Source: Nemertoderma westbladi
Taxonomy: Eukaryota; Xenacoelomorpha; Nemertodermatida; Nemertodermatidae
Length of the DNA stretch: 57,218 bases
Assembly (NCBI GenBank): GCA_032718475.1
Contig: JAUCBJ010005185.1
Coordinates: 1-57,218, forward strand
Reading direction: 5' to 3'
The notes under the pieces are model-generated. The model made no database searches. It was not told the DNA's origin and saw only the letters and a list, made by a program, of their open reading frames with translations. Position numbers and translations under genes: made by a program. This document shows, one piece after another, positions 33,501-48,515 of this stretch. Within the stretch, counting starts at the first letter, position 1, and each line of letters starts with the position of its first letter.

Positions 33501-36500
33501 TATCTGTCGGATCACCTGACTTATACACTGTTATTATTTTTATCTGTCGGATCACCTGACTTATACACTGGTATTATTTTTATCTGTCGGATCACCCGAC
33601 TTATACACTGGTATTATTTTTATCTGTCGGATCACCTGACTTATACACTGGTATTATTTTTATCTGTCGGATCCCCTGACGTATACACTGGTATTATTTT
33701 TATCTTTCGGATCACCTGACTTATACACTGGTATTATTTTTATCTTTCGGATCACCGGACTTATACACTGGTATTATTTTTATCTGTCGGATCACCTGAC
33801 TTATACACTGGTATTATTTTTATCTTTCGGATCACCTGACTTATTATACACTGGTATTATTTTATCTTTCGGATCACCTGACTTATACACTGGTATTATT
33901 TTTATCTGTCGGATCACCTGACTTATACACTGGTATTATTTTTATCTGTCGGATCACTGACTTATACACTGGTATTATTTTTATCTGTCGGATCACCTGA
34001 CTCATACACTGTTATTATTTTTATCTGTCGGATCACCTGACTTATACACTGGTATTATTTTTATCTGTCGGATCACCTGACTTATACACTGTTATTATTT
34101 TTATCTTTCGGATCACCTGACTTATACACTGGTATTATTTTTATCTGTCGGATCACCTGACTTATACACTGTTATTATTTTTATCTTTCGGATCACCTGA
34201 CTTATACACTGGTATTATTTTTATCTGTCGGATCACCTGACTTATACACTGTTATTATTTTTATCTTTCGGATCACCTGACTTATACACTGGTATTATTT
34301 TTATCTGTCGGATCACCTGACTTATACACTGTTATTATTTTTATCTTTCGGATCACCTGACTTATACACTGGTATTATTTTTATCTGTCGGTTCACGTGA
34401 CTTATACACTGGTATTATTTTTATCTGTCGGATCACCTGAGTTATACACTCGTATAATTTTTATCTGTCGGATCACCTGACTTATACACTGGTATTAATT
34501 TTATCTGTCGGATCACCTGACTTATACACTGGTATTATTTTTATCTGTCGGATCACCTGACTTATACACTGGTATTATTTTTATCTGTCGGATCACCTCT
34601 GAGTTATGCACTGGTATTATTTTTATTTGTCGGATCACCTGACTTATACACTGGTATTATTTTTATCTGTCGGATCACCTGACTTATACACTGTTATTGT
34701 TTTTATCTTTCGTATCACCTGACTTATACACTGGTATTATTTTTATCTGTCGGATCACCTGACTTATACACTGTTATTGTTTTTATCTTTCGGATCACCT
34801 TACTTATTATACACTGGTATTATTTTACCTTTCGGATCACCTGACTTATTATACACTGTTATTATTTTTATCTTTCGGATCACCTGACTTATACACTGGT
34901 ATTATTTTTATCTGTCGGATCACCTGACTTATACACTGTTATTGTTTTTATCTTTCGGATCACCTGACTTATACACTGGTATTATTTTTATCTTTCGGAT
35001 CACCTGACTTATACACTGTTATTATTTTTATCTGTCGGATCACCTGACTTATACACTGGTATTATTTTTATCTGTCGGATCCCCTGACTTATACACTGTT
35101 ATTATTTTTATCTGTCGGATCACATGACTTATACACTGTTATTATTTTTATCTGTCGGATCACCTGACTTATACACTGGTATTATTTTTATCTGTCGGAT
35201 CCCCTGACTTATACACTGGTATTATTTTTATCTGTCGGATCACCTGACTTATACACTGTTATTATTTTTATCTTTCGGATCACCTGACTTATACACTGGT
35301 ATTATTTTTATCTGTCGGATCACCTGACTTATACACTGTTATTGTTTTTATCTTTCGGATCACCTGACTTATACACTGGTATTATTTTTATCTTTCGGAT
35401 CACCTGACTTATACACTGGTATTATTTTTATCTGTCGGATCACCTGACTTATACACTGGTATTATTTTTATGTCTCGGATCACCTGAGTTATACACTGGT
35501 ATTATTTTTATCTGTCGGATCACATGACTTATACACTGTTATTATTTTTATCTGTCGGATCACCTGACTTATACACTGGTATTATTTTTATCTGTCGGAT
35601 CCCCTGACTTATACACTGGTATTATTTTTATCTTTCGGATCACCTGACTTAGACACTGTTATTATTTTTATCTTTCGGATCACCTGACTTATACACTGGT
35701 ATTATTTTTATCTGTCGGATCATCTGACTTATACACTGGTATTATTTTTATCTGTCGGATCACCTGACTTATGCACTGTTATCATTTTTTTTCACCTGAG
35801 TTATGCACTGGTATTATTTTTATCTGTCGGATCACCTGACTTATACACTGGTATTATTTTTATCTGTCGGATCACCTGACTTATACACTGGTATTATTTT
35901 TATCTGTCGGATCACCTGACTTATACACTGGTATTATTTTTATGTGTCGGATCACCTGAGTTATACACTGGTATAATTTTTATCTGTCGGATCACCTGAC
36001 TTATACACTGGTATTAATTTTATCTGTCGGATCACCTGACATATACACTGTTATTATTTTTATCTGTCGGATCACCTGACTTATACACTGGTATTATTTT
36101 TATCTGTCGGATCACCTGACTTATACACTGGTATTATTTTTATCTGTCGGATCCCCTGACTTATACACTGGTATTATTTTTATCTTTCGGATCACCTGAC
36201 TTATACATTGTTATTATTTTTATCTGACGGATCACCTGACTTATACACTGTTATTATTTTTATCTGTCGGATCACCTGACTTATACACTGGTATTATTTT
36301 TATCTGTCGGATCACCTGACTTATACACTGGTATTATTTTTATCTGTCGGATCCCCTGACTTATACACTGGTATTATTTTTATCTTTCGGATCACCTGAC
36401 TTATTATACACTGGTATTATTTTTATCTGTCGGATCCCCTGACTTATACACTGTTATTATTTTTATCTTTCGGATCACCTGACTTATACACTGGTATTAT

Positions 36501-39500
36501 TTTTATCTTTCGGATCACCTGACTTATACACTGTTATTATTTTTATCTGTCGGATCCCCTGACTTATACACTGGTATTATTTTTATCTTTCGGATCACCC
36601 GACTTATACACTGGTATTATTTTTATCTGTCGGATCCCCTGACTTATACACTGTTATTATTTTTATCTGTCGGATCACCTGACTTATACACTGTTATTAT
36701 TTTTATCTGTCGGATCCCCTGACTTATACACTGGTATTATTTTTATCTGTCGGATCACCTGACTTATACACTGTTATTATTTTTATCTTTCGGATCACCT
36801 GACTTATACACTGGTATTATTTTTATCTGTCGGATCACCTGACTTATACACTGTTATTGTTTTTATCTTTCGGATCACCTGACTTATACACTGGTATTAT
36901 TTTTATCTTTCGGATCACCTGACTTATACACTGGTATTATTTTTATCTGTCGGATCACCTGACTTATACACTGGTATTATTTTTATGTGTCGGATCACCT
37001 GAGTTATACACTGGTATTATTTTTATCTGTCGGATCACCTGACTTATACACTGGTATTAATTTTATCTGTCGGATCACCTGACTTATACACTGTTATTAT
37101 TTTTATCTGTCGGATCACCTGACTTATACACTGGTATTATTTTTATCTGTCGGATCACCTGACTTATACACTGGTATTATTTTTATCTGTCGGATCACCT
37201 GAGTTATACACTCGTATAATTTTTATCTGTCGGATCACCTGACTTATACACTGGTATTAATTTTATCTGTCGGATCACCTGACTTATACACTGGTATTAT
37301 TTTTATCTGTCGGATCACCTGACTTATACACTGGTATTATTTTTATCTGTCGGATCACCTGAGATATGCACTGGTATTATTTTTATCTGTCGGATCACCT
37401 GACTTATACACTGGTATTATTTTTATCTGTCGGATCACCTGACTTATACACTGGTATTATTTTTATCTGTCGGATCACCTGACTTATACACTGGTATTAT
37501 TTTTATCTGTCGGATCACCTGACTTATACACTGTTATTGTTTTTATCTTTCGTATCACCTGACTTATACACTGGTATTATTTTTATCTGTCGGATCACCT
37601 GACTTATACACTGTTATTGTTTTTATCTTTCGGATCACCTTACTTATTATACACTGGTATTATTTTACCTTTCGGATCACCTGACTTATTATACACTGTT
37701 ATTATTTTTATCTTTCGGATCACCTGACTTATACACTGGTATTATTTTTATCTGTCGGATCACCTGACTTATACACTGTTATTGTTTTTATCTTTCGGAT
37801 CACCTGACTTATACACTGGTATTATTTTTATCTTTCGGATCACCTGACTTATACACTGTTATTGTTTTTATCTTTCGGATCACCTGACTTATACACAGTT
37901 ATTGTTTTTATCTTTCGGATCACCTGACTTATACACTGGTATTATTTTTATCTGTCGGATCACCTGACTTATACACTGGTATTATTTTTATCTTTCGGAT
38001 CACCTGACTTATACACTGTTATTATTTTTATCTGTCGGATCCCCTGACTTATACACTGGTATTATTTTTATCTTTCGGATCACCCGACTTATACACTGGT
38101 ATTATTTTTATCTGTCGGATCCCCTGACTTATACACTGTTATTATTTTTATCTGTCGGATCACCTGACTTATACACTGTTATTATTTTTATCTGTCGGAT
38201 CCCCTGACTTATACACTGGTATTATTTTTATCTGTCGGATCACCTGACTTATACACTGTTATTATTTTTATCTTTCGGATCACCTGACTTATACACTGGT
38301 ATTATTTTTATCTGTCGGATCACCTGACTTATACACTGTTATTGTTTTTATCTTTCGGATCACCTGACTTATACACTGGTATTATTTTTATCTTTCGGAT
38401 CACCTGACTTATACACTGGTATTATTTTTATCTGTCGGATCACCTGACTTATACACTGGTATTATTTTTATGTGTCGGATCACCTGAGTTATACACTGGT
38501 ATTATTTTTATCTGTCGGATCACCTGACTTATACACTGGTATTAATTTTATCTGTCGGATCACCTGACTTATACACTGTTATTATTTTTATCTGTCGGAT
38601 CACCTGACTTATACACTGGTATTATTTTTATCTGTCGGATCACCTGACTTATACACTGGTATTATTTTTATCTGTCGGATCACCTGAGTTATACACTCGT
38701 ATTATTTTTATCTGTCGGATCACCTGACTTATACACTGGTATTATTTTTATCTGTCGGATCACCTCTGAGTTATGCACTGGTATTATTTTTATTTGTCGG
38801 ATCACCTGACTTATACACTGGTATTATTTTTATCTGTCGGATCACCTGACTTATACACTGTTATTGTTTTTATCTTTCGTATCACCTGACTTATACACTG
38901 GTATTATTTTTATCTGTCGGATCACCTGACTTATACACTGTTATTGTTTTTATCTTTCGGATCACCTTACTTATTATACACTGGTATTATTTTACCTTTC
39001 GGATCACCTGACTTATTATACACTGTTATTATTTTTATCTTTCGGATCACCTGACTTATACACTGGTATTATTTTTATCTGTCGGATCACCTGACTTATA
39101 CACTGTTATTGTTTTTATCTTTCGGATCACCTGACTTATACACTGGTATTATTTTTATCTTTCGGATCACCTGACTTATACACTGTTATTATTTTTATCT
39201 GTCGGATCACCTGACTTATACACTGGTATTATTTTTATCTGTCGGATCCCCTGACTTATACACTGTTATTATTTTTATCTGTCGGATCACATGACTTATA
39301 CACTGTTATTATTTTTATCTGTCGGATCACCTGACTTATACACTGGTATTATTTTTATCTGTCGGATCCCCTGACTTATACACTGGTATTATTTTTATCT
39401 GTCGGATCACCTGACTTATACACTGTTATTATTTTTATCTTTCGGATCACCTGACTTATACACTGGTATTATTTTTATCTGTCGGATCACCTGACTTATA

Positions 39501-42500
39501 CACTGTTATTGTTTTTATCTTTCGGATCACCTGACTTATACACTGGTATTATTTTTATCTTTCGGATCACCTGACTTATACACTGGTATTATTTTTATCT
39601 GTCGGATCACCTGACTTATACACTGGTATTATTTTTATGTCTCGGATCACCTGAGTTATACACTGGTATTATTTTTATCTGTCGGATCACATGACTTATA
39701 CACTGTTATTATTTTTATCTGTCGGATCACCTGACTTATACACTGGTATTATTTTTATCTGTCGGATCCCCTGACTTATACACTGGTATTATTTTTATCT
39801 TTCGGATCACCTGACTTAGACACTGTTATTATTTTTATCTTTCGGATCACCTGACTTATACACTGGTATTATTTTTATCTGTCGGATCATCTGACTTATA
39901 CACTGGTATTATTTTTATCTGTCGGATCACCTGACTTATGCACTGTTATCATTTTTTTTCACCTGAGTTATGCACTGGTATTATTTTTATCTGTCGGATC
40001 ACCTGACTTATACACTGGTATTATTTTTATCTGTCGGATCACCTGACTTATACACTGGTATTATTTTTATCTGTCGGATCACCTGACTTATACACTGGTA
40101 TTATTTTTATGTGTCGGATCACCTGAGTTATACACTGGTATAATTTTTATCTGTCGGATCACCTGACTTATACACTGGTATTAATTTTATCTGTCGGATC
40201 ACCTGACATATACACTGTTATTATTTTTATCTGTCGGATCACCTGACTTATACACTGGTATTATTTTTATCTGTCGGATCACCTGACTTATACACTGGTA
40301 TTATTTTTATCTGTCGGATCCCCTGACTTATACACTGGTATTATTTTTATCTTTCGGATCACCTGACTTATACATTGTTATTATTTTTATCTGACGGATC
40401 ACCTGACTTATACACTGTTATTATTTTTATCTGTCGGATCACCTGACTTATACACTGGTATTATTTTTATCTGTCGGATCACCTGACTTATACACTGGTA
40501 TTATTTTTATCTGTCGGATCCCCTGACTTATACACTGGTATTATTTTTATCTTTCGGATCACCTGACTTATTATACACTGGTATTATTTTTATCTGTCGG
40601 ATCCCCTGACTTATACACTGTTATTATTTTTATCTTTCGGATCACCTGACTTATACACTGGTATTATTTTTATCTTTCGGATCACCTGACTTATACACTG
40701 TTATTATTTTTATCTGTCGGATCCCCTGACTTATACACTGGTATTATTTTTATCTTTCGGATCACCCGACTTATACACTGGTATTATTTTTATCTGTCGG
40801 ATCCCCTGACTTATACACTGTTATTATTTTTATCTGTCGGATCACCTGACTTATACACTGTTATTATTTTTATCTGTCGGATCCCCTGACTTATACACTG
40901 GTATTATTTTTATCTGTCGGATCACCTGACTTATACACTGTTATTATTTTTATCTTTCGGATCACCTGACTTATACACTGGTATTATTTTTATCTGTCGG
41001 ATCACCTGACTTATACACTGTTATTGTTTTTATCTTTCGGATCACCTGACTTATACACTGGTATTATTTTTATCTTTCGGATCACCTGACTTATACACTG
41101 GTATTATTTTTATCTGTCGGATCACCTGACTTATACACTGGTATTATTTTTATGTGTCGGATCACCTGAGTTATACACTGGTATTATTTTTATCTGTCGG
41201 ATCACCTGACTTATACACTGGTATTAATTTTATCTGTCGGATCACCTGACTTATACACTGTTATTATTTTTATCTGTCGGATCACCTGACTTATACACTG
41301 GTATTATTTTTATCTGTCGGATCACCTGACTTATACACTGGTATTATTTTTATCTGTCGGATCACCTGAGTTATACACTCGTATAATTTTTATCTGTCGG
41401 ATCACCTGACTTATACACTGGTATTAATTTTATCTGTCGGATCACCTGACTTATACACTGGTATTATTTTTATCTGTCGGATCACCTGACTTATACACTG
41501 GTATTATTTTTATCTGTCGGATCACCTGAGATATGCACTGGTATTATTTTTATCTGTCGGATCACCTGACTTATACACTGGTATTATTTTTATCTGTCGG
41601 ATCACCTGACTTATACACTGGTATTATTTTTATCTGTCGGATCACCTGACTTATACACTGGTATTATTTTTATCTGTCGGATCACCTGACTTATACACTG
41701 TTATTGTTTTTATCTTTCGTATCACCTGACTTATACACTGGTATTATTTTTATCTGTCGGATCACCTGACTTATACACTGTTATTGTTTTTATCTTTCGG
41801 ATCACCTTACTTATTATACACTGGTATTATTTTACCTTTCGGATCACCTGACTTATTATACACTGTTATTATTTTTATCTTTCGGATCACCTGACTTATA
41901 CACTGGTATTATTTTTATCTGTCGGATCACCTGACTTATACACTGTTATTGTTTTTATCTTTCGGATCACCTGACTTATACACTGGTATTATTTTTATCT
42001 TTCGGATCACCTGACTTATACACTGTTATTGTTTTTATCTTTCGGATCACCTGACTTATACACAGTTATTGTTTTTATCTTTCGGATCACCTGACTTATA
42101 CACTGGTATTATTTTTATCTGTCGGATCACCTGACTTATACACTGGTATTATTTTTATCTTTCGGATCACCTGACTTATACACTGTTATTATTTTTATCT
42201 GTCGGATCCCCTGACTTATACACTGGTATTATTTTTATCTTTCGGATCACCCGACTTATACACTGGTATTATTTTTATCTGTCGGATCCCCTGACTTATA
42301 CACTGTTATTATTTTTATCTGTCGGATCACCTGACTTATACACTGTTATTATTTTTATCTGTCGGATCCCCTGACTTATACACTGGTATTATTTTTATCT
42401 GTCGGATCACCTGACTTATACACTGTTATTATTTTTATCTTTCGGATCACCTGACTTATACACTGGTATTATTTTTATCTGTCGGATCACCTGACTTATA

Positions 42501-45500
42501 CACTGTTATTGTTTTTATCTTTCGGATCACCTGACTTATACACTGGTATTATTTTTATCTTTCGGATCACCTGACTTATACACTGGTATTATTTTTATCT
42601 GTCGGATCACCTGACTTATACACTGGTATTATTTTTATGTGTCGGATCACCTGAGTTATACACTGGTATTATTTTTATCTGTCGGATCACCTGACTTATA
42701 CACTGGTATTAATTTTATCTGTCGGATCACCTGACTTATACACTGTTATTATTTTTATCTGTCGGATCACCTGACTTATACACTGGTATTATTTTTATCT
42801 GTCGGATCACCTGACTTATACACTGGTATTATTTTTATCTGTCGGATCACCTGAGTTATACACTCGTATAATTTTTATCTGTCGGATCACCTGACTTATA
42901 CACTGGTATTAATTTTATCTGTCGGATCACCTGACTTATACACTGGTATTATTTTTATCTGTCGGATCACCTGACTTATACACTGGTATTATTTTTATCT
43001 GTCGGATCACCTGAGATATGCACTGGTATTATTTTTATCTGTCGGATCACCTGACTTATACACTGGTATTATTTTTATCTGTCGGATCACCTGACTTATA
43101 CACTGGTATTATTTTTATCTGTCGGATCACCTGACTTATACACTGGTATTATTTTTATCTGTCGGATCACCTGACTTATACACTGTTATTGTTTTTATCT
43201 TTCGTATCACCTGACTTATACACTGGTATTATTTTTATCTGTCGGATCACCTGACTTATACACTGTTATTGTTTTTATCTTTCGGATCACCTTACTTATT
43301 ATACACTGGTATTATTTTACCTTTCGGATCACCTGACTTATTATACACTGTTATTATTTTTATCTTTCGGATCACCTGACTTATACACTGGTATTATTTT
43401 TATCTGTCGGATCACCTGACTTATACACTGTTATTGTTTTTATCTTTCGGATCACCTGACTTATACACTGGTATTATTTTTATCTTTCGGATCACCTGAC
43501 TTATACACTGTTATTGTTTTTATCTTTCGGATCACCTGACTTATACACAGTTATTGTTTTTATCTGTCGGATCCCCTGACTTATACACTGTTATTATTTT
43601 TATCTGTCGGATCACCTGACTTATACACTGTTATTATTTTTATCTGTCGGATCCCCTGACTTATACACTGGTATTATTTTTATCTGTCGGATCACCTGAC
43701 TTATACACTGTTATTATTTTTATCTTTCGGATCACCTGACTTATACACTGGTATTATTTTTATCTGTCGGATCACCTGACTTATACACTGTTATTGTTTT
43801 TATCTTTCGGATCACCTGACTTATACACTGGTATTATTTTTATCTTTCGGATCACCTGACTTATACACTGGTATTATTTTTATCTGTCGGATCACCTGAC
43901 TTATACACTGGTATTATTTTTATGTGTCGGATCACCTGAGTTATACACTGGTATTATTTTTATCTGTCGGATCACCTGACTTATACACTGGTATTAATTT
44001 TATCTGTCGGATCACCTGACTTATACACTGTTATTATTTTTATCTGTCGGATCACCTGACTTATACACTGGTATTATTTTTATCTGTCGGATCACCTGAC
44101 TTATACACTGGTATTATTTTTATCTGTCGGATCACCTGAGTTATACACTCGTATAATTTTTATCTGTCGGATCACCTGACTTATACACTGGTATTAATTT
44201 TATCTGTCGGATCACCTGACTTATACACTGGTATTATTTTTATCTGTCGGATCACCTGACTTATACACTGGTATTATTTTTATCTGTCGGATCACCTGAG
44301 ATATGCACTGGTATTATTTTTATCTGTCGGATCACCTGACTTATACACTGGTATTATTTTTATCTGTCGGATCACCTGACTTATACACTGGTATTATTTT
44401 TATCTGTCGGATCACCTGACTTATACACTGGTATTATTTTTATCTGTCGGATCACCTGACTTATACACTGTTATTGTTTTTATCTTTCGTATCACCTGAC
44501 TTATACACTGGTATTATTTTTATCTGTCGGATCACCTGACTTATACACTGTTATTGTTTTTATCTTTCGGATCACCTTACTTATTATACACTGGTATTAT
44601 TTTACCTTTCGGATCACCTGACTTATTATACACTGTTATTATTTTTATCTTTCGGATCACCTGACTTATACACTGGTATTATTTTTATCTGTCGGATCAC
44701 CTGACTTATACACTGTTATTGTTTTTATCTTTCGGATCACCTGACTTATACACTGGTATTATTTTTATCTTTCGGATCACCTGACTTATACACTGTTATT
44801 GTTTTTATCTTTCGGATCACCTGACTTATACACAGTTATTGTTTTTATCTTTCGGATCACCTGACTTATACACTGGTATTATTTTTATCTGTCGGATCAC
44901 CTGACTTATACACTGTTATTGTTTTTATCTTTCGGATCACCTTACTTATTATACACTGGTATTATTTTACCTTTCGGATCACCTGACTTATTATACACTG
45001 TTATTATTTTTATCTTTCGGATCACCTGACTTATACACTGGTATTATTTTTATCTGTCGGATCACCTGACTTATACACTGGTATTATTTTTATCTGTCGG
45101 ATCACCTGACTTATACACTGGTATTATTTTTATCTGTCGGATCACCTGACTTATACACTGTTATTATTTTTATCTGTCGGATCACCTGACTTATTATACA
45201 CTGGTATTATTTTATCTTTCGGATCACCTGACTTATTATACACTGGTATTATTTTATCTTTCGGATCACCTGACTTATTATACACTGGTATTATTTTATC
45301 TTTCGGATCACCTGACTTATATATACACTGTTATTGTTTTTATCTTTCGGATCACCTGACTTATACACTGGTATTATTTTTATCTTTCGGATCACCTGAC
45401 TTATACACTGTTATTGTTTTTATCTTTCGGATCACCTGACTTATACACTGGTATTATTTTTATCTGTCGGATCACCTGACTTATACACTGGTATTATTTT

Positions 45501-47745
45501 TATCTGTCGGATTACCTGACTTATACACTGTTATTATTTTTATCTTTCGGATCACCTGACTTATACACTGGTATTATTTTTATCTGTCGGATCACGTGAC
45601 TTATACACTGGTATTATTTTTATCTGTCGGATCACCTGAGTTATACACTCGTATAATTTTTATCTGTCGGATCACCTGACTTATACACTGGTATTATTTT
45701 TATCTGTCGGATCACCTGACTTATACACTGGTATTATTTTTATCTGTCGGATCACCTGAGTTATGCACTGGTATTATTTTTATCTGTCGGATCACCTGAC
45801 TTATACACTGGTATTATTTTTATCTGTCGGATCACCTGACTTATACACTGGTATTATTTTTATCTGTCGGATCACCTGACTTATACACTGGTATTATTTT
45901 TATGTGTCGGATCACCTGAGTTATACACTGGTATTATTTTTATCTGTCGGATCACCTGACTTATACACTGGTATTAATTTTATCTGTCGGATCACCTGAC
46001 TTATACACTGTTATTATTTTTATCTGTCGGATCACCTGACTTATACACTGGTATTATTTTTATCTGTCGGATCACCTGACTTATACACTGGTATTATTTT
46101 TATCTGTCGGATCCCCTGACTTATACACTGGTATTATTTTTATCTTTCGGATCACCTGACTTATACACTGTTATTATTTTTTATCTGTCGGATCACCTGA
46201 CTTATACACTGTTATTATTTTTATCTGTCGGATCACCTGACTTATACACTGGTATTATTTTTATCTGTCGGATCACCTGACTTATACACTGGTATTATTT
46301 TTATCTGTCGGATCCCCTGACTTATACACTGGTATTATTTTTATCTTTCGGATCACCTGACTTATACACTGTTATTATTTTTATCTGTCGGATCCCCTGA
46401 CTTATACACTGGTATTATTTTTATCTGTCGGATCACCTGAGTTATGCACTGGTATTATTTTTATCTGTCGGATCACCTGACTTATACACTGGTATTATTT
46501 TTATCTGTCGGATCACCTGACTTATACACTGGTATTATTTTTATCTGTCGGATCACCTGACTTATACACTGGTATTATTTTTATGTGTCGGATCACCTGA
46601 GTTATACACTGGTATTATTTTTATCTGTCGGATCACCTGACTTATACACTGGTATTAATTTTATCTGTCGGATCACCTGACTTATACACTGTTATTATTT
46701 TTATCTGTCGGATCACCTGACTTATACACTGGTATTATTTTTATCTGTCGGATCACCTGACTTATACACTGGTATTATTTTTATCTGTCGGATCCCCTGA
46801 CTTATACACTGGTATTATTTTTATCTTTCGGATCACCTGACTTATACACTGTTATTATTTTTTATCTGTCGGATCACCTGACTTATACACTGTTATTATT
46901 TTTATCTGTCGGATCACCTGACTTATACACTGGTATTATTTTTATCTGTCGGATCACCTGACTTATACACTGGTATTATTTTTATCTGTCGGATCCCCTG
47001 ACTTATACACTGGTATTAATTTTATCTTTCGGATCACCTGACTTATACACTGTTATTATTTTTATCTGTCGGATCCCCTGACTTATACACTGGTATTATT
47101 TTTATCTTTCGGATCACCCGACTTATACACTGGTATTATTTTTATCTGTCGGATCCCCTGACTTATACACTGTTATTATTTTTATCTGTCGGATCACCTG
47201 ACTTATACACTGTTATTATTTTTATCTGTCGGATCCCCTGACTTATACACTGGTATTATTTTTATCTTTCGGATCACCCGACTTATACACTGGTATTATT
47301 TTTATCTGTCGGATCCCCTGACTTATACACTGTTATTATTTTTATCTGTCGGATCACCTGACTTATACACTGTTATTATTTTTATCTGTCGGATAACCTG
47401 ACTTATACACTGGTATTATTTTTATCTGTCGGATCACCTGACTTATACACTGGTATTATTTTTATCTGTCGGATCACCTGACTTATACACTGGTATTATT
47501 TTTATCTGTCGGATCACCTGACTTATACACTGGTATTATTTTTATCTGTCGGATCACCTGACTTATACACTGGTATTATTTTTATCTGTCGGATCACCTA
47601 ACTTATACACTGTTATTATTTTTATCTGTCGGATCCCCTGACTTATACACTGGTATTATTTTTATCTTTCGGATCACCTGACTTATACACTGGTATTATT
47701 TTTATCTGTCGGATCACCTGACTTATGCACTGGTATTATTTAGGT
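33500..47745. repeat. Satellite, distal domain, nearly uniform 40-bp units
   Basis: Almost every unit is 40 bp with TATCTGTCGG common. Marker variants show a 4167-bp tandem duplication: TATGTCTCGG at 35470 and 39637, ATCATTTTTTTTCACC at 35781 and 39948, CACCTCTGAG at 34594 and 38761, CACAGTTATTG at 37894 and 42061. Later CACAG copies at 43546 and 44831 add blocks offset by 1485 and 1285 bp. Short 42/43-bp interludes occur near 34800, 37640, 38970, 41810, 43300, 44580, 44950 and 45200-45310. Confidence 0.9.
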
Positions 47746-47795
47746 ATTATTTTTGCATTTTTGATAATTTTTTTTTATCATTTATTTTTGATTGT
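47746..47795 (-). other. Upstream junction of satellite and LINE
   Basis: The last unit (ACTTATGCACTGGTATTATT) is followed by A/T-rich DNA in which ATGCAAAAATA occurs twice on the minus strand (near 47748 and 47801). The LINE reading NGLYPDMQK is thus followed, after about 45 bp of degraded sequence, by another MQK-like stretch and then IIPVHKSGDP of the array. Confidence 0.6.
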
Positions 47796-48515
47796 ATTTT
47801 TGCATATCCGGATATAATCCATTTGCTATTGATAATTTAATTAAGTACGTGAGATGTGGAGCTATTATGTGTGCTGCTAATTTAACCAGAAAAACAGGAA
47901 ATTCGTCGTAAGTAGAAACATTATTTATTATTTATGTCGAGTAAAAAATACAAAATTTCGATTTCGCAAAATTCAATAAGAGAAAATGAGCTTTGTTTAC
48001 TATTTTTTACAAAACGAGTTCGTTGTCTATTCGATTTTGGAATTTTATCGGCAAGTTGAAGACCTATTGAAGCGAAGTGATTGTCAAAGATATCCGCAAT
48101 TAAAACATTGTCACTAGTAGTTGTACCGGGTGGATCAGACTTGATTTTACTTGATAAATTTTTCGATCTTCAGTATGTAAGGCTACATTAATGGTTTTCC
48201 ATGTTATTTTTAATTATTTCTATTTGTATTAAATTATTTTTCTTAAAAATATTTTTCTGCTGCACGAAGTGTTTTTATAATTTATTTCTATAGCTTGTAC
48301 AGTATATTCTGATAGCTTTAGATCTGATGGATTTCTCATTAACGCTGCGTATAAATTATTTTTTTTAATGACACATTTTACAAGATTTGGGGTCATCCAC
48401 GGTTTCTTTGGGATAACTTGTATTTCTATTTTTGGAAGATGTATAGAGCAGATTGCATCGAAGTTTTTATAAAAAGTTGAAAATTTATCTTCTTTTGTAA
48501 TTTGAATAATTATTA
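47796..48515 (-). pseudogene. LINE ORF2, region between endonuclease and RT (minus strand), upstream of the satellite
   Basis: Read downward from about 48515: EDKFSTFYKNFDAICSIHLP, KKPWMTPNLVKCVIKKNNLY, then a stretch with stops including TWKTINVAL and ISLTITSLQ, and finally KLAAHIIAPHLTYLINLSIA followed by NGLYPDMQK. This is the standard order in Jockey/CR1/L2-like ORF2 proteins: PWMT linker, TWK, then LINLSI-x-x-G-x-x-P just before the segment VIPVYKSGD. The endonuclease is not visible above 48515, so the element is 5'-truncated there or has decayed. At least six stops are present. Confidence 0.85.

Larger units (their letters stand above)
17385..47745. repeat. ~30.4-kb tandem satellite of 39/40/42/43-bp units derived from LINE RT
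   Basis: About 750 head-to-tail units read TCGGATCACCTGACTTATAC on the plus strand, followed by ACTGKTATTATTTTTATCTK. Lengths vary by a T-run of 4 or 5 (39 or 40 bp) and by an added TAT in TTATTATACAC (42 or 43 bp). On the minus strand a 39-bp unit encodes KIIPVYKSGDPKD and the 42-bp form KIIPVYNKSGDPKD. LINE ORF2 sequence meets the array on both sides in the expected order. All open frames in the array, up to 133 codons (27820-28221, minus), are runs of 39- and 42-bp units and are not independent genes. Confidence 0.97.

Noticed and set aside
18882-33555. Many minus-strand ORFs with SGDPKDKIIPVY repeats as a repetitive protein gene
   Set aside because: They occur only where in-frame 39/42-bp units run together and end at each 40-bp unit. 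They have no distinct start region, promoter or end.
17385-47745. CRISPR array
   Set aside because: Repeats are contiguous with no unique spacers, the genome is animal, and the unit is explained by LINE coding sequence.
17385-47745. Telomeric or known centromeric repeat
   Set aside because: The unit is unlike telomere repeats, and a centromere role cannot be seen from sequence.
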